Below, in pieces: positions 55,066 through 64,000 of a stretch of 64,000 nt of DNA. Source of the DNA: JAKAXS01 sp965279065 (GTDB lineage: Bacteria > Pseudomonadota > Alphaproteobacteria > Rhizobiales > Hyphomicrobiaceae); contig OZ257134.1 of NCBI GenBank assembly GCA_965279065.1, positions 186,001 to 250,000 of the forward strand, given 5' to 3'. Within the stretch, counting starts at the first letter, position 1. The number at the start of each line of letters is the position of its first letter. The position numbers and the translations under genes are program-made. Below the pieces are notes generated by a model, which saw nothing but the letters and a program-made list of their open reading frames with translations, did no database searches and had not been told where the DNA came from.

Positions 55066-56535
55066 TTACTTCAAATACCACCCCCACGGCTCGCCGCTGG
55101 TGTACGTCGTCACCTGCTTCACCTCGAGAAAGTTGTTCAGCCCCCAGGTGCCGAGCTCGCGGCCGACGCCGCTTTTCTTCATGCCGCCCCACGGCGGCTC
55201 CAGGAAGTTCGGCTGCGAGCAGTTGATCCAGCACACGCCCGCCTCGAAGGCTTCCGCCACGCGCTGCGCCCGCGCCACGTCGGCCGACATCACGGCCGCC
55301 GCCAGTCCGAACTCGCTGCCGTTCGCCAGTGCCACCGCCTCGTCTTCGTTTCGGAACGTCGTCACCGCCAGCACGGGGCCGAAGATCTCCTCGGTCCAGA
55401 TGCGTGCGCTAGGCTTGACGTCGGCAAAGATCGTCGGCTCCAGGAAGTAACCGGTGTTGAGATGCGCAGGCCGCCCGCCACCCGTAACCAGGCTCGCCTC
55501 TCGGCGCCCCACGTCGATGTAGCCGGCGACTTTCTGGTACTGCTGCGCGCTGACGAGCGGGCCGAGCAGCGTGCCCTCCGCCATGCCGTCGCCGATGGTG
55601 ATCTTCTTGGCTTCCGCGCTCAGCCGGTCGATCAACTTCGGCGCGATGGCCTCCTGCACGATCATGCGCGACGTGGCGCTGCACACCTGCCCCTGGTTCC
55701 AGAAGATGCCGAACATCACCCACTCGACGGCCTGCTCCACGTCGGCATCGTCGAACACCACGATCGGCGACTTGCCGCCCAGTTCCAGGCTGACGCTCTT
55801 GACGTCCTGCGCCGCCGCCGTCGCCACCGAGATGCCCGTCGCGACCGAGCCGGTGAACGCCAGCTTGCGCACGTCCGGGTGCGTGGCAAGCCGCGCGCCC
55901 GTATCGCGGCCGAACCCGGTGACGACGTTGAGCACGCCACGGGGCAACCCGGCCTCGTGCGCGATTCGCGCCAGTTCCAACGCCGTCAGCGGCGTGAACT
56001 CGGACGGCTTCAGTACCATGGCGCAGCCCGCCGCAATCGCCGGCGCCACCTTCCACGCTGCCATCAGCAGCGGATAGTTCCACGGCACGATCAAGCCGGC
56101 GACGCCGATCGGCATATATCGCAGGCGGCAGTCGAAGCGCGCGTCCGGCACCGCAATCGCAGCATTCTGCCGCTCGTCGAGTTCCTCTGCGTAGGTGGCG
56201 TAGAGATTGAAGCAGTAGGCGGCGTCGCCCACGTCCCACAGCGCCTCCGGCAGCGGCTTGCCGTTGTCGCGCACCTCGATCTCGGCCAGCGTCTGCTTGT
56301 CGCGCTCGATGCCCTCGCCGATGGCACGCAGGATCTTCGCCCGCTCGCGTCCCGTCGTCCGGTGCCACGGCCCCGCCATCGCCGCCTTGGCCGCCGCCAC
56401 CGCCGCATCGATGTCGGCCGCATTCCCCGCGACGCACTGGTGGAACACCTGCTCGGTCGCCGGATTGATGACGTCGAGCAATCCCCCACCCCTGGAATCC
56501 TGCCATTGTCCGTCGATGAAGAGCTTGCTTTGCAT
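55066..56535 (-). CDS. NAD(P)-dependent aldehyde dehydrogenase, betaine-aldehyde-dehydrogenase-like
   Basis: 489 residues. The fold is complete: PWNYPLLMAAWKVAPA, LELGGKSP (catalytic Glu about 254), and NQGQVC with the catalytic Cys (about 287). Best described as BADH-type (length and PNGT-type motifs), oxidising betaine aldehyde or another small aldehyde; the substrate is not fixed. ATG 56535 fits the family. A much longer open frame upstream to 57789 overlaps dapE and is not real. No choline-oxidation gene lies next to it. Its 3' end meets the heptamer repeat. Confidence 0.9.
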   Translation of the reverse strand: MQSKLFIDGQWQDSRGGGLLDVINPATEQVFHQCVAGNAADIDAAVAAAKAAMAGPWHRTTGRERAKILRAIGEGIERDKQTLAEIEVRDNGKPLPEALWDVGDAAYCFNLYATYAEELDERQNAAIAVPDARFDCRLRYMPIGVAGLIVPWNYPLLMAAWKVAPAIAAGCAMVLKPSEFTPLTALELARIAHEAGLPRGVLNVVTGFGRDTGARLATHPDVRKLAFTGSVATGISVATAAAQDVKSVSLELGGKSPIVVFDDADVEQAVEWVMFGIFWNQGQVCSATSRMIVQEAIAPKLIDRLSAEAKKITIGDGMAEGTLLGPLVSAQQYQKVAGYIDVGRREASLVTGGGRPAHLNTGYFLEPTIFADVKPSARIWTEEIFGPVLAVTTFRNEDEAVALANGSEFGLAAAVMSADVARAQRVAEAFEAGVCWINCSQPNFLEPPWGGMKKSGVGRELGTWGLNNFLEVKQVTTYTSGEPWGWYLK

Positions 56536-56691
56536 AAGGGAGGTCTCGTGTTGTGAGTTTGCAGTCCTCAAACGTAGCCGAGCAGTCCGGCCCGCGCGAG
56601 CACCCACTTCTCCTTCTCCCCGTCCCCCACTTGCGCAGCAACGCATCCCACCGCTAGGGTCGCGCCGACCTTGATCCGGAGCTCCGCCGCA

Positions 56692-57864
56692 ATGCCCGCC
56701 GCCACACCTTGCGATCCCGTCGCCCTGACGCAGGCGCTGATCCGCTGCGAAAGCGTGACGCCGGCCGAAGGCGGCGCTCTGACGTTGCTCGAAGGCCTGC
56801 TGACCGGCAACGGCTTCACCTGCCACCGCATGACCTTCTCCGAGCCGGGTACGCCGGACGTCGAGAACCTCTACGCCCGCATCGGCTCGCACGGCCGCAA
56901 CCTCTGCTTCGCCGGCCACACCGACGTGGTTCCTGTCGGCGACGCCAAGTCGTGGACCTCGCCGCCGTTCGGGGCGGAAATCCGCGACGGCGCGCTCTAC
57001 GGCCGCGGTGCCGTCGATATGAAGGGCGGCGTCGCCTGCTTCGTTGCCGCAGCGCTGCGTCACCTGAAGACAAACCCCCAGCCGGAGGGCTCGCTGTCGT
57101 TCCTCATCACCGGCGACGAGGAAGGCCCGTCCATCAACGGCACGATGAAGGTGCTCGACTGGCTCAAGGATCGCGAGGAACGGCTGGACGCCTGCCTCGT
57201 CGGCGAGCCGTCGAACCCGCAGGCATTGGGCGACGAGATCAAGATCGGCCGCCGCGGTTCGGTGGTGGGCGAACTCGTCGTCTACGGCCGGCAGGGCCAC
57301 TCGGCCTATCCGCAAAAGGCCGACAACCCGGTGCCCAAGCTGGCGCGTCTGATTGATCGCCTGTCGAGCCAGACGATCGACACCGGCACGCCGCATTTCC
57401 AGCCGTCGAACCTGCAGGTGACGGTGATCGACGTGCCCAACACCGCCTCGAACGTCATTCCGGCCGAGGCGCGCGCCGTCTTCAACATCCGCTACAACGA
57501 CATCTGGAATCGCCCGAAGATCGAAGACTGGGTGCGCCTGCAGTGCGAGGCAGCTGCAGATGGCCGCGACATTCGCTACGAGGTGAGCTTCTCCGGTACC
57601 GGCGATGTGTTCCTGACCGAGGCCGGCCCGCTGGTGACGACACTGGTCGACGCCGTCAAGGCCGTCACCGGCCGCACGCCGCAGCTGTCGACCGGCGGCG
57701 GCACGTCGGACGCCCGTTTCATCAAGGATCACTGCCCGGTGGTCGAGTTCGGCCTCGTCAACCAGACCATCCACCAGGTCGACGAGCATGTCCCCGTCGC
57801 CGACCTCGAGCAGCTGACGCTGGTCTACGAGCGCTTCATCGCCGCCTACTTCGCCGCCGCTTGA
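56692..57864 (+). CDS. dapE: Succinyl-diaminopimelate desuccinylase
   Basis: 390 residues of the M20 family. Metal-binding motifs are intact: CFAGHTDVVP (His about 76), GRGAVDMKGG (Asp about 108), GDEEGP (Glu-Glu about 141-142) and the C-terminal STGGGTSDARF His/Asp region. It removes succinate from N-succinyl-LL-diaminopimelate, following DapD in the lysine route. ATG 56692 is the start; an in-frame TTG seven codons upstream lacks family support. Its end converges with the aminopeptidase gene, 33 bases away. Confidence 0.97.
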   Translation: MPAATPCDPVALTQALIRCESVTPAEGGALTLLEGLLTGNGFTCHRMTFSEPGTPDVENLYARIGSHGRNLCFAGHTDVVPVGDAKSWTSPPFGAEIRDGALYGRGAVDMKGGVACFVAAALRHLKTNPQPEGSLSFLITGDEEGPSINGTMKVLDWLKDREERLDACLVGEPSNPQALGDEIKIGRRGSVVGELVVYGRQGHSAYPQKADNPVPKLARLIDRLSSQTIDTGTPHFQPSNLQVTVIDVPNTASNVIPAEARAVFNIRYNDIWNRPKIEDWVRLQCEAAADGRDIRYEVSFSGTGDVFLTEAGPLVTTLVDAVKAVTGRTPQLSTGGGTSDARFIKDHCPVVEFGLVNQTIHQVDEHVPVADLEQLTLVYERFIAAYFAAA

Positions 57865-57897
57865 AAGTTATCAGCGTGGTCGCTGGCTCGCGTAACC

Positions 57898-59715
57898 TCA
57901 CCCGATCGGCGCGGTCACCTGCTCCAGCCACGCCCGTGTCTCGGGATCGACCTCCGGCCCGATCACCTCGCGCACGGCCACGTGATAGGCGTTGAGCCAC
58001 GCAAGCTCGGCGGGCGACAGCAGCTCCGCTACGACCAGACGCCGGTCGATCGGCACCAGCGTCAGCGTCTCGAATGCCATCATCTCGCGATCGCCGCCGG
58101 AAATCTTGGCCGGCGTCTTGATGAGCACCAGGTTCTCGATGCGGATGCCGTAGGCGCCTTCCTTGTAGTACCCGGGCTCGTTGGAGCAGATCATGCCCGG
58201 CTCCAGCGCCACCATGCCACCGCGCGAGATCGACTGCGGTCCCTCGTGCACCGACAAGTAACTCCCCACGCCGTGGCCCGTGCCATGATCGTAGTCGAGC
58301 CCCGCGTCCCATAGCGCGCGCCGCGCAAACGGATCGAGGTCGATGCCGCGCGTGCCCTTGGGGAACACGGCGGTGGCAATCGCGATGTGTCCCTTCAGCA
58401 CGCGCGTGAAGCGCTCGCACATCTCGCGCGATGGCGTGCCGATGGCGATCGTGCGCGTCACGTCCGTCGTGCCGTCGAGGTATTGCGCGCCACTGTCGAG
58501 CAGGAACAGCTCGCCGGATTTCAGCTTTCGGTTCGTCTTGCGGGAAACCCGGTAATGCACGATCGCCCCATTCGGCCCCGCACCGGAGATCGTGTCGAAC
58601 GAGATTTCCTTCAGCGCCTGCGTCTTCGCGCGCTCTGCCTCCAGCTGCGTCACCGCCTCGATCTCGTCGATCGTGCCCTTCGGCGCCTCGCGGTCGAGCC
58701 ACGCGAGATAGCGCGCCAGCGCCGCCCCGTCGCGCACATGCGCCGCCCGCGCACCGATGATCTCCGTCTTGTTCTTCACCGCCTTCAGCGCGATGCACGG
58801 ATCGCCGCCTGCGACATACCCCTTGGCACCGCCGAGCGCGCGCCCGAACCAGAACGCTGCAGATCCCGTATCGAGCCGCACGCGCTTCTTGCCGGACTTC
58901 AACGTCGCCACGCGAGCCTTCAGCGCATCGGGCGCCCTGACTTTCGCCACGGCCGCCAGGTGCGCCCGCACTTCGCGATCCAGCTTCTCGGCCGCAATGA
59001 AAATCTCTGGCTTGCCCTTCGCAGGCACGATGGCGAATGCCAATGGCACCGGATTGTGCGCGATGTCCGAGCCGCGGATGTTGAACAGCCAGGCGATACT
59101 GTCCGGCAGCGTCAGGATGACGGCATCCTGCCCGTCGTCCGCCAGCTTCTTCTGCACGTCCTGCAGCTTCTCCTCGCTGCTGCGCCCGGCAAAGCGCGCC
59201 GGATGCACGATGACCGGCCCCAGCGGGGCCGCGGGCCTCTCTGCCCCCCACGCCTTGTCGACCAGATTGCGCGGCAACGGCTTCAGCTTGATGCCCTTGG
59301 GCTTCAGCGCCGTCTCGAGCTGCGCGACGCCGGCAATCGGATGCAGCCACGGATCGAACCCGACGACGCCCCCCTTGGGCAGCGCTTCGATCAGCCAGTC
59401 GACGATCTTCTCGCGGCCGAAGCCCGGAAACGCGAACACCTCTTCGTCGCACTCGGCCCGAACCTGCACCGTGTACCGTCCGTCGACGAACAGGGCGGCC
59501 GTCTTCGCCCCGATCGCCGCCAGACCCGCGCTGCCCGAAAAACCCGTGAGCCATTTCAGCCGGTCGGCCGATGGCGCCACGTACTCGCCCTGGTGCTCGT
59601 CCGCCCGCGGCACCAGCAGCATGTCCACCTTGGCCGCAGCCATCAGCTGCCGCACATCCTTGACCCGGTCGCTCGCCGCCCCGGGACTTGCCGCATTGTC
59701 GAACGTCTGAAACAT
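57898..59715 (-). CDS. pepP: Xaa-Pro aminopeptidase (aminopeptidase P family)
   Basis: 605 residues, the long form with two N-terminal creatinase-like domains. Pita-bread metal ligands are visible: LLDSGAQYLDGTTDVTRT (Asp pair), GTGHGVGSYLSVHEGP (His), GMICSNEPGYY (Glu) and MAFETLTLVPIDRRL (Glu). It removes N-terminal residues ahead of proline. ATG 59715 (MFQTFDNAA) is chosen over an in-frame start 28 residues upstream. Separate from dapE by only 33 bases in convergent order. Confidence 0.93.
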   Translation of the reverse strand: MFQTFDNAASPGAASDRVKDVRQLMAAAKVDMLLVPRADEHQGEYVAPSADRLKWLTGFSGSAGLAAIGAKTAALFVDGRYTVQVRAECDEEVFAFPGFGREKIVDWLIEALPKGGVVGFDPWLHPIAGVAQLETALKPKGIKLKPLPRNLVDKAWGAERPAAPLGPVIVHPARFAGRSSEEKLQDVQKKLADDGQDAVILTLPDSIAWLFNIRGSDIAHNPVPLAFAIVPAKGKPEIFIAAEKLDREVRAHLAAVAKVRAPDALKARVATLKSGKKRVRLDTGSAAFWFGRALGGAKGYVAGGDPCIALKAVKNKTEIIGARAAHVRDGAALARYLAWLDREAPKGTIDEIEAVTQLEAERAKTQALKEISFDTISGAGPNGAIVHYRVSRKTNRKLKSGELFLLDSGAQYLDGTTDVTRTIAIGTPSREMCERFTRVLKGHIAIATAVFPKGTRGIDLDPFARRALWDAGLDYDHGTGHGVGSYLSVHEGPQSISRGGMVALEPGMICSNEPGYYKEGAYGIRIENLVLIKTPAKISGGDREMMAFETLTLVPIDRRLVVAELLSPAELAWLNAYHVAVREVIGPEVDPETRAWLEQVTAPIG

Positions 59716-59826
59716 CGCCGCGCTCTTGATTCTTGTTGGCAGCCCAAGGCCTACCACGAAACGGTTTCCCGGTGGTTGGGTCAAGCGCAGCGCCCTCAAC
59801 AGCTTGGGAAGAGCGAAGAATCCCGG

Positions 59827-60717
59827 TTACCGCCGCACCAGCGTCAGCGTCGACCAGCCGTGGATGCGGCGATGCTCCGTGAGCTGGAACCCGGCCGCGA
59901 CGTAGGCCGCGATGACCTCGGCCGCCTGGTGCACCAGAAGGCCGGACAACACCAGCATGCCGCCCGGCGCCACGGCGCGGCGAATGTCCCGGGCCAGCAT
60001 GATCAGCGGCGCCGCCAGGATATTGGCGATCAGCAGGTCGAACCGCCCCGCTCGCCGCAGCTCTGGCGCGGCAAGTCCGTCCGCGACCAGCGCCGCGATC
60101 CGCCCGCCAACCCCGTTCAGCTGCATGTTGCTCTTCGCCACCACGATCGATTGCACGTCGAGATCGGTCGCAAAGATGCGTGCTCGCGGCAGCATCCGCG
60201 CCGTTGCGATGGCCAGCACGCCGGATCCGCATCCCAGGTCGAGGACCTTGCGAAACCGCCGACGGCGGGTCAGCCGGTCGATGGCCGAGAGGCATCCAAA
60301 GGTGGTCGCATGATGCGCCGTGCCGAACGCTTCGCCCGCATCGATGAGTATGGCATTCGGCCCCCGCGCGACCCGTCCTGCATCGTGACTGCCGTGCACC
60401 GTGAAGCGCCCCGCGGCCACCGGCGGCAGCGCTGCCTGCGACATGGCCACCCAGTTCAGCTCCTCGACGGGTGCAACGGCGAGCGGTGGCACCGGCACGC
60501 CTGCCACAGCTCGCAGCTCCGCACTCAGTGCAGCAGGATCGGGCGCATCGTCATAGTACGCCTCGATGCGCCAAGTCGCGGCCGCGCCGTCGGCACCGGG
60601 CTGTTCGAACAACGTCAGGGCATGCGGTGCCGGCATCACCAGCTCCTGCAACGCGCCTGCAAGGGTGCGCGCCACATCCCGGTCGGCCACGTCGCACGTC
60701 AGCTTGTGGATGGTCAC
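59827..60717 (-). CDS. prmA: Ribosomal protein L11 methyltransferase
   Basis: 296 residues. N-terminal L11-binding domain with ELNWVAMSQAALPPV, linker FGTAHHATTFGCL, then the Rossmann methyltransferase with LDLGCGSGVLAIA (about 160) and LIANILAAPL motif. It trimethylates L11. Overlaps the upstream DUF3754 gene stop by ATGA, so coupled to it. Confidence 0.93.
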   Translation of the reverse strand: MTIHKLTCDVADRDVARTLAGALQELVMPAPHALTLFEQPGADGAAATWRIEAYYDDAPDPAALSAELRAVAGVPVPPLAVAPVEELNWVAMSQAALPPVAAGRFTVHGSHDAGRVARGPNAILIDAGEAFGTAHHATTFGCLSAIDRLTRRRRFRKVLDLGCGSGVLAIATARMLPRARIFATDLDVQSIVVAKSNMQLNGVGGRIAALVADGLAAPELRRAGRFDLLIANILAAPLIMLARDIRRAVAPGGMLVLSGLLVHQAAEVIAAYVAAGFQLTEHRRIHGWSTLTLVRR

Positions 60718-62168
60718 GCGCGGATCACCGTCGGATCGCGAGCCACTTCGGTGCCCTCGTTGTCGCCGATGTCCGGCAGGTTATCGAGGAACGTGTCCCA
60801 CATGGTGTCCAGATGCGTTGCAGCCTCGCGCGGCATCAGCGCCGTCAACGTTCCGTCCTCCGCTTCCGTCACCAGCCCGTCGGCGAGCAGGCGGCTCAGC
60901 GCGTCCGCCAGATCGAAGTCGACGGTCACGCCGAAGCTACCCTTCAGGTACTCCTCAATGGCGCGGTCGATGGCCGGCAGGTCGCGGCGGTTGGCCTGTT
61001 CCTTCACCAGCACCGTGTACAGCAGCATCTCCTCCTTGACGTCTTCCTCTGCCGCGCGATCGGTCAGCTTGATCATCACGCCGCGATTGTCGGCCATGGC
61101 GTGGAAATACAGGTTCTGCGCCAGCACCACCATGTAACGCTGCTTCTGGTTGAGAAAGTTGAAGAACTGCCGGAAGGCTATACCGCCGAGGCCCACGGCC
61201 GCGCCCGCTGCGGCCAGCGGATTGCTCGCCACGAGCGCGATCTTGCCGGCCGCGCCGACCAGCCCCATGCCCAGGCCGCCACCGGCCGTTACACCCAGTT
61301 TCAGCTTGTCGAGCGGCCGGAACCGCACGCGCGGATTGGGAAAGCACATCTCGATGTCGGTGCGCGGAATGTTCTTGAACAGCTTGAGGTAGATGTTCTG
61401 GTCGTTGACCGCCGGCGGCAGTTCCGCCCGCAGCTTCCTGACGATCTTCTCCGCCTCTTTGCGGCTGACCATCTTCTGCAGCATGATCTCGCGCACGCGG
61501 TCGTCGAACGGCTTCAGCTTGAACACCAGGCACAGCCGCTGGAAGATCGGAACGTCGAACTCTTCCTTGCGGTAGAACTTGCGGTACGAGCGCCGCTGAT
61601 CACGCTTGTTCGAAGCGCCGCGGTAGTAGATAAGGCACTCTTCGAACGCCGTGAAATCGACCTGCAGGTCGAGGCCGTAATGGCTCTCGCGCGTCAGGAT
61701 CATTTCGACGTCGGTGGGGTCGATCCGCTCATAGTTGGCCTGCACCAGGATCGATTCCACCTGGCGGACGACGCGCGACTGCATTACGCGCCGCTCTTCC
61801 TTGGTGAAGGTGCGTGTCATCAGCAGGTCGGAGTCGGGGCTGAATGGCTCGTACGTCTGCAGCAGCTCGATCAGGTTGGCATTGTGCTTGTTGCGCCGCC
61901 AGTAGTCGAGGTAGCGGAAGAAGCGCCGCACCGCCGTCGCCTCGCCGCGCGGCCAAGCCCGCGTCGCGGTCAGCCGGTCCATCAGCGCCGTCGCCGTCAC
62001 GGGAATGAATTTTTCGCGGCCGCGGGCCTCTTCGGGCAGCACCTGGTCGAACCCGGAGACGCCCAGGCTCTTGTCGGCCACCGGATGCTCCGGGACGGGC
62101 AGCGGCTGTTGCCGGCCGGCTTTCGCCGCCGCCGCAGCCAGCGGCGCAGACACGCCGATCGACGTCAT
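60714..62168 (-). CDS. DUF3754 (TMEM143-like) family protein
   Basis: 484 residues. The conserved core begins near DVEMILTRESHYGLDLQVDF and RSYRKFYRKEEFDVPIFQRLC, with the DUF3754 FKLKPFDDRVREIMLQKMV and YLKLFKNIPRTDIEMCFP blocks, then a glycine-rich membrane-type pair of helices near 300-340. Shared with eukaryotic TMEM143; function unknown. ATG 62168 follows GGGGAGGA. Overlaps prmA by four bases (ATGA), suggesting a joint transcript. Confidence 0.8.
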   Translation of the reverse strand: MTSIGVSAPLAAAAAKAGRQQPLPVPEHPVADKSLGVSGFDQVLPEEARGREKFIPVTATALMDRLTATRAWPRGEATAVRRFFRYLDYWRRNKHNANLIELLQTYEPFSPDSDLLMTRTFTKEERRVMQSRVVRQVESILVQANYERIDPTDVEMILTRESHYGLDLQVDFTAFEECLIYYRGASNKRDQRRSYRKFYRKEEFDVPIFQRLCLVFKLKPFDDRVREIMLQKMVSRKEAEKIVRKLRAELPPAVNDQNIYLKLFKNIPRTDIEMCFPNPRVRFRPLDKLKLGVTAGGGLGMGLVGAAGKIALVASNPLAAAGAAVGLGGIAFRQFFNFLNQKQRYMVVLAQNLYFHAMADNRGVMIKLTDRAAEEDVKEEMLLYTVLVKEQANRRDLPAIDRAIEEYLKGSFGVTVDFDLADALSRLLADGLVTEAEDGTLTALMPREAATHLDTMWDTFLDNLPDIGDNEGTEVARDPTVIRA

Positions 62169-62435
62169 GCAGTCCTCCCCATTCTTACGCCGGCGTGCGT
62201 GGGCCACCGTCACGAAGCGGAGCGGGTCGGGCGTCGTCCCATCCTTACCCACCCGCGCCAGCAGTCTTACGGCCACGGTCACCTATTTGTCGAGCCTAAG
62301 TGCTTATTCGTTCAGCATTTTGACAAATCCTTGCCGTCCACCCTCGACCCGGCGAAAATCGCCGACTACTCTGGGTCTAGGGCTCAAGGGGAATTAGCGG
62401 TGCCGGGCCAACGGCACCGCGCGAGGGAGCAAGTC

Positions 62436-64000
62436 ATGACGTCTGCGCTGCCGCCGCCTGCGCTCGACGATTTGTCGGAGGCGGAGCGCTTCCTTGTGCA
62501 GTCGACAATTCGCGGCGAACCCGCTGACCTGCGCCGCCATACCGTCCGCGGCAGCATCGTTCGCGACCTCCTGTTGGAGGCCCGGCCCGGCTGGGTTCTG
62601 CCCGCGGCCGGCCTGCGCATTCACAAAGCGATCATCGAAGGTGGCCTCGAACTTGAAGGCTGCACCCTGTCGAAGCCGTTTCTGCTGTGGCATTCGCGTG
62701 TGCAGGGCGGCGGCGAACGCGGCGCCGTCCTGGTCCGCGACGCCAAGCTGAAACGTCTCGGCATTCACTCCTGCACCATTGAAGGCAGCATCATCGCCGA
62801 TCGCGTCCAGGTGGAGAGTGGCATATTTCTCGGCGGCGGGCTCATCCGCGGCGTGCTGCAGATCCGCGGGGCGGACGTCAATGGCGCACTCGCTGTCGAA
62901 GGCTCGGAAATCGGCAACGGCAAGGCGGCGATCATGGCTGCGGGTCTGCGCCTGTCCGGCCCGCTCATCGTGCGGCGGGCCAAGATCAAAGGCGAGCTCT
63001 CGTTTCCCCGGTCACAGCTCACATCGGGCATCTATGGCGAAGACGTGGTCATCGTTTGCGAAGGTACCGCCATCAATGGCGAGAGCGCGCGCCTTGCCGG
63101 CGACCTGCTGCTCGACCGCGCCAACGTCACCGGCGCCGTGCGCCTGGCCAACGCCCGCATTGGCGGCAAGTTCGCCGCCGACCACCTTATCGTTGCCGCC
63201 TCGCCGTCGGCGATCGACGCCAGTAACCTCAACGTCGAGAATGGCCTCAGCCTCTCGGGCGCGCGCATTGCCGGGTCGATGTCGTTTGAAGGTGCCGATG
63301 TCGGCAAGCATTTCCGCGCCGAAGGTATCGAAATCTGGGGCGGCGACATGGCCATCGCCGCCGATGTCATCCGCATCGGCGGTAACTGGGATCTGGCGCG
63401 TGCCAAGGTTTACGGCCAGATCAGCTGCCCCGGCGCCAAGATCGTCGGCCATTTGCGCCTGACCGACGCACGCCTGCAATCCTCCGACATCGCGCTCCGC
63501 GGCGACAGTGCCGAGATCCGCGGCGGCTGCTTCATGTCGCGCGCCAAGGTTGCCGGTCTGGTGCGTTTTCCCTCAGCCGTGATGGGCAACCAGTTCCGCT
63601 TGCGCGGCGCCTCGATCAAGGTCGATCGCGGCGCCGCCGTCCTGGCCAGCGGTGCCACCTTTGCCCGCGACGTCGAACTGGGGGACGGCTTCGAAACGTC
63701 GGGCGCGGTCGTACTTGATCAGGTGAAAATCAGCGGCGTCTGCGACCTGAAGGGCTCGAAGCTGATGAGCGCCACCTTGTCGCGCGGCGCCGCGGGGCCC
63801 GGCGGTGATTCACCCGCGCCCGCGGCCAGCGAGTCGGAAGCAACAGCCACGTCGGCCCTTGTCGTGGTCGAGCCGCCCGACGAGATCGCGTCGTCGAGCG
63901 AAGGCATGGCCGCGCGCTATGACGACACCGTCCTCAGCCTTGTCGATGCCGAGATCGGCTCGCTGGAAATGCCGATGACGGCCCAGGACCGGCCGCGTGG
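62436..64000 (+). CDS. Beta-solenoid-like repeat protein, cut by the window edge
   Basis: Open from ATG 62436 for 521 codons to the window end without a stop. The protein is built from short degenerate repeats such as ARIGGKFAA, ARIAGSMSFEGADVG, AKIVGHLRLTDARLQS and AKVAGLVRFPSAVMG, the rhythm of a right- or left-handed beta-helix (pentapeptide/bactofilin-like). No signal peptide is seen, and there is an Ala/Ser/Pro-rich region near residues 450-480. It resembles proteins labelled membrane-associated oxidoreductase in Hyphomicrobiales, but the function is unproven. It diverges from the DUF3754 gene across 267 bases. Confidence 0.7.
   Translation, partial: MTSALPPPALDDLSEAERFLVQSTIRGEPADLRRHTVRGSIVRDLLLEARPGWVLPAAGLRIHKAIIEGGLELEGCTLSKPFLLWHSRVQGGGERGAVLVRDAKLKRLGIHSCTIEGSIIADRVQVESGIFLGGGLIRGVLQIRGADVNGALAVEGSEIGNGKAAIMAAGLRLSGPLIVRRAKIKGELSFPRSQLTSGIYGEDVVIVCEGTAINGESARLAGDLLLDRANVTGAVRLANARIGGKFAADHLIVAASPSAIDASNLNVENGLSLSGARIAGSMSFEGADVGKHFRAEGIEIWGGDMAIAADVIRIGGNWDLARAKVYGQISCPGAKIVGHLRLTDARLQSSDIALRGDSAEIRGGCFMSRAKVAGLVRFPSAVMGNQFRLRGASIKVDRGAAVLASGATFARDVELGDGFETSGAVVLDQVKISGVCDLKGSKLMSATLSRGAAGPGGDSPAPAASESEATATSALVVVEPPDEIASSSEGMAARYDDTVLSLVDAEIGSLEMPMTAQDRPR

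Noticed and set aside
55066..57789. 907-residue extended aldehyde dehydrogenase
   Set aside because: The extra 418 N-terminal residues run antisense through dapE and lack any domain; the start at 56535 fits the family.
57836..60295. 819-codon open frame on the minus strand
   Set aside because: It is a shadow of the aminopeptidase P gene in another frame; the protein is low-complexity Arg/Gly/Ala sequence without family motifs.

Overview
The window is a GC-rich, densely coding alphaproteobacterial chromosome segment. Gene order and protein types point to Hyphomicrobiales (Rhizobiales), probably near Hyphomicrobiaceae. The main evidence is the block trmB/metK/XRE followed by rimP-nusA-ylxR-infB-rbfA-truB-rpsO-pnp on one strand, the long alphaproteobacterial PstA/PstC, a DUF4175 (TIGR02302) protein, an LpxQ-like barrel and the argH-lptM-lysA order. 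The genus cannot be fixed from the sequence alone. No rRNA, tRNA, CRISPR array or complete insertion sequence was found.

Layout. 0.1-1.4 kb: ECF sigma factor and membrane anti-sigma factor (minus). 1.6-3.3 kb: a tightly coupled trio, DUF486 membrane protein, DUF4202 protein and CbiX-like chelatase (plus). 3.4-5.2 kb: membrane phosphoglycerol transferase/sulfatase-like enzyme preceded by an 11-bp-phased ATGAC array resembling PhoB sites. 5.2-16.2 kb (minus): transcription/translation superoperon rimP, nusA, ylxR, infB, rbfA, a YcxB-like gene, truB, rpsO and pnp. It has a near-consensus promoter, a candidate leader terminator, an infB/rbfA terminator-like hairpin and a pnp leader hairpin. 16.2-19.5 kb (minus): a degenerate isochorismatase-fold protein, trmB, metK and an XRE regulator. 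19.9-26.7 kb (plus): pstS-pstC-pstA-pstB-phoU-phoB behind a recognisable Pho box.

26.8-31.4 kb: an AT-richer two-gene module (GGCT-fold protein plus a HEPN-like Rx4H protein), then two unrecognised proteins. 31.7-41.7 kb: envelope genes (alpha-2-macroglobulin, pbpC, PHB depolymerase-like esterase, LpxQ-like barrel). 41.7-49.4 kb: two small membrane proteins, dapD, a coiled-coil membrane protein, a TlpA-like thioredoxin, argH, lptM, three small inserted genes including an orphan HicB, and lysA. 49.5-55 kb: a DUF4175 protein, then a gene-poor stretch with dispersed palindromic repeats, an unrecognised AT-richer gene and a heptanucleotide tandem repeat. 55-64 kb: aldehyde dehydrogenase, dapE, aminopeptidase P, prmA, a DUF3754 protein, and a large beta-solenoid-like protein cut by the right edge.

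Themes: phosphate homeostasis (the pst-phoU-phoB operon and possibly the 3.4 kb enzyme), lysine/peptidoglycan precursor synthesis (dapD, dapE, lysA) and envelope maintenance. The most novel-looking items are the GGCT/HEPN-like gene pair, the leader terminator of the nusA operon, the palindromic repeats read in frame at the start of pbpC, and the isochorismatase-fold protein that appears to have lost its catalytic residues.
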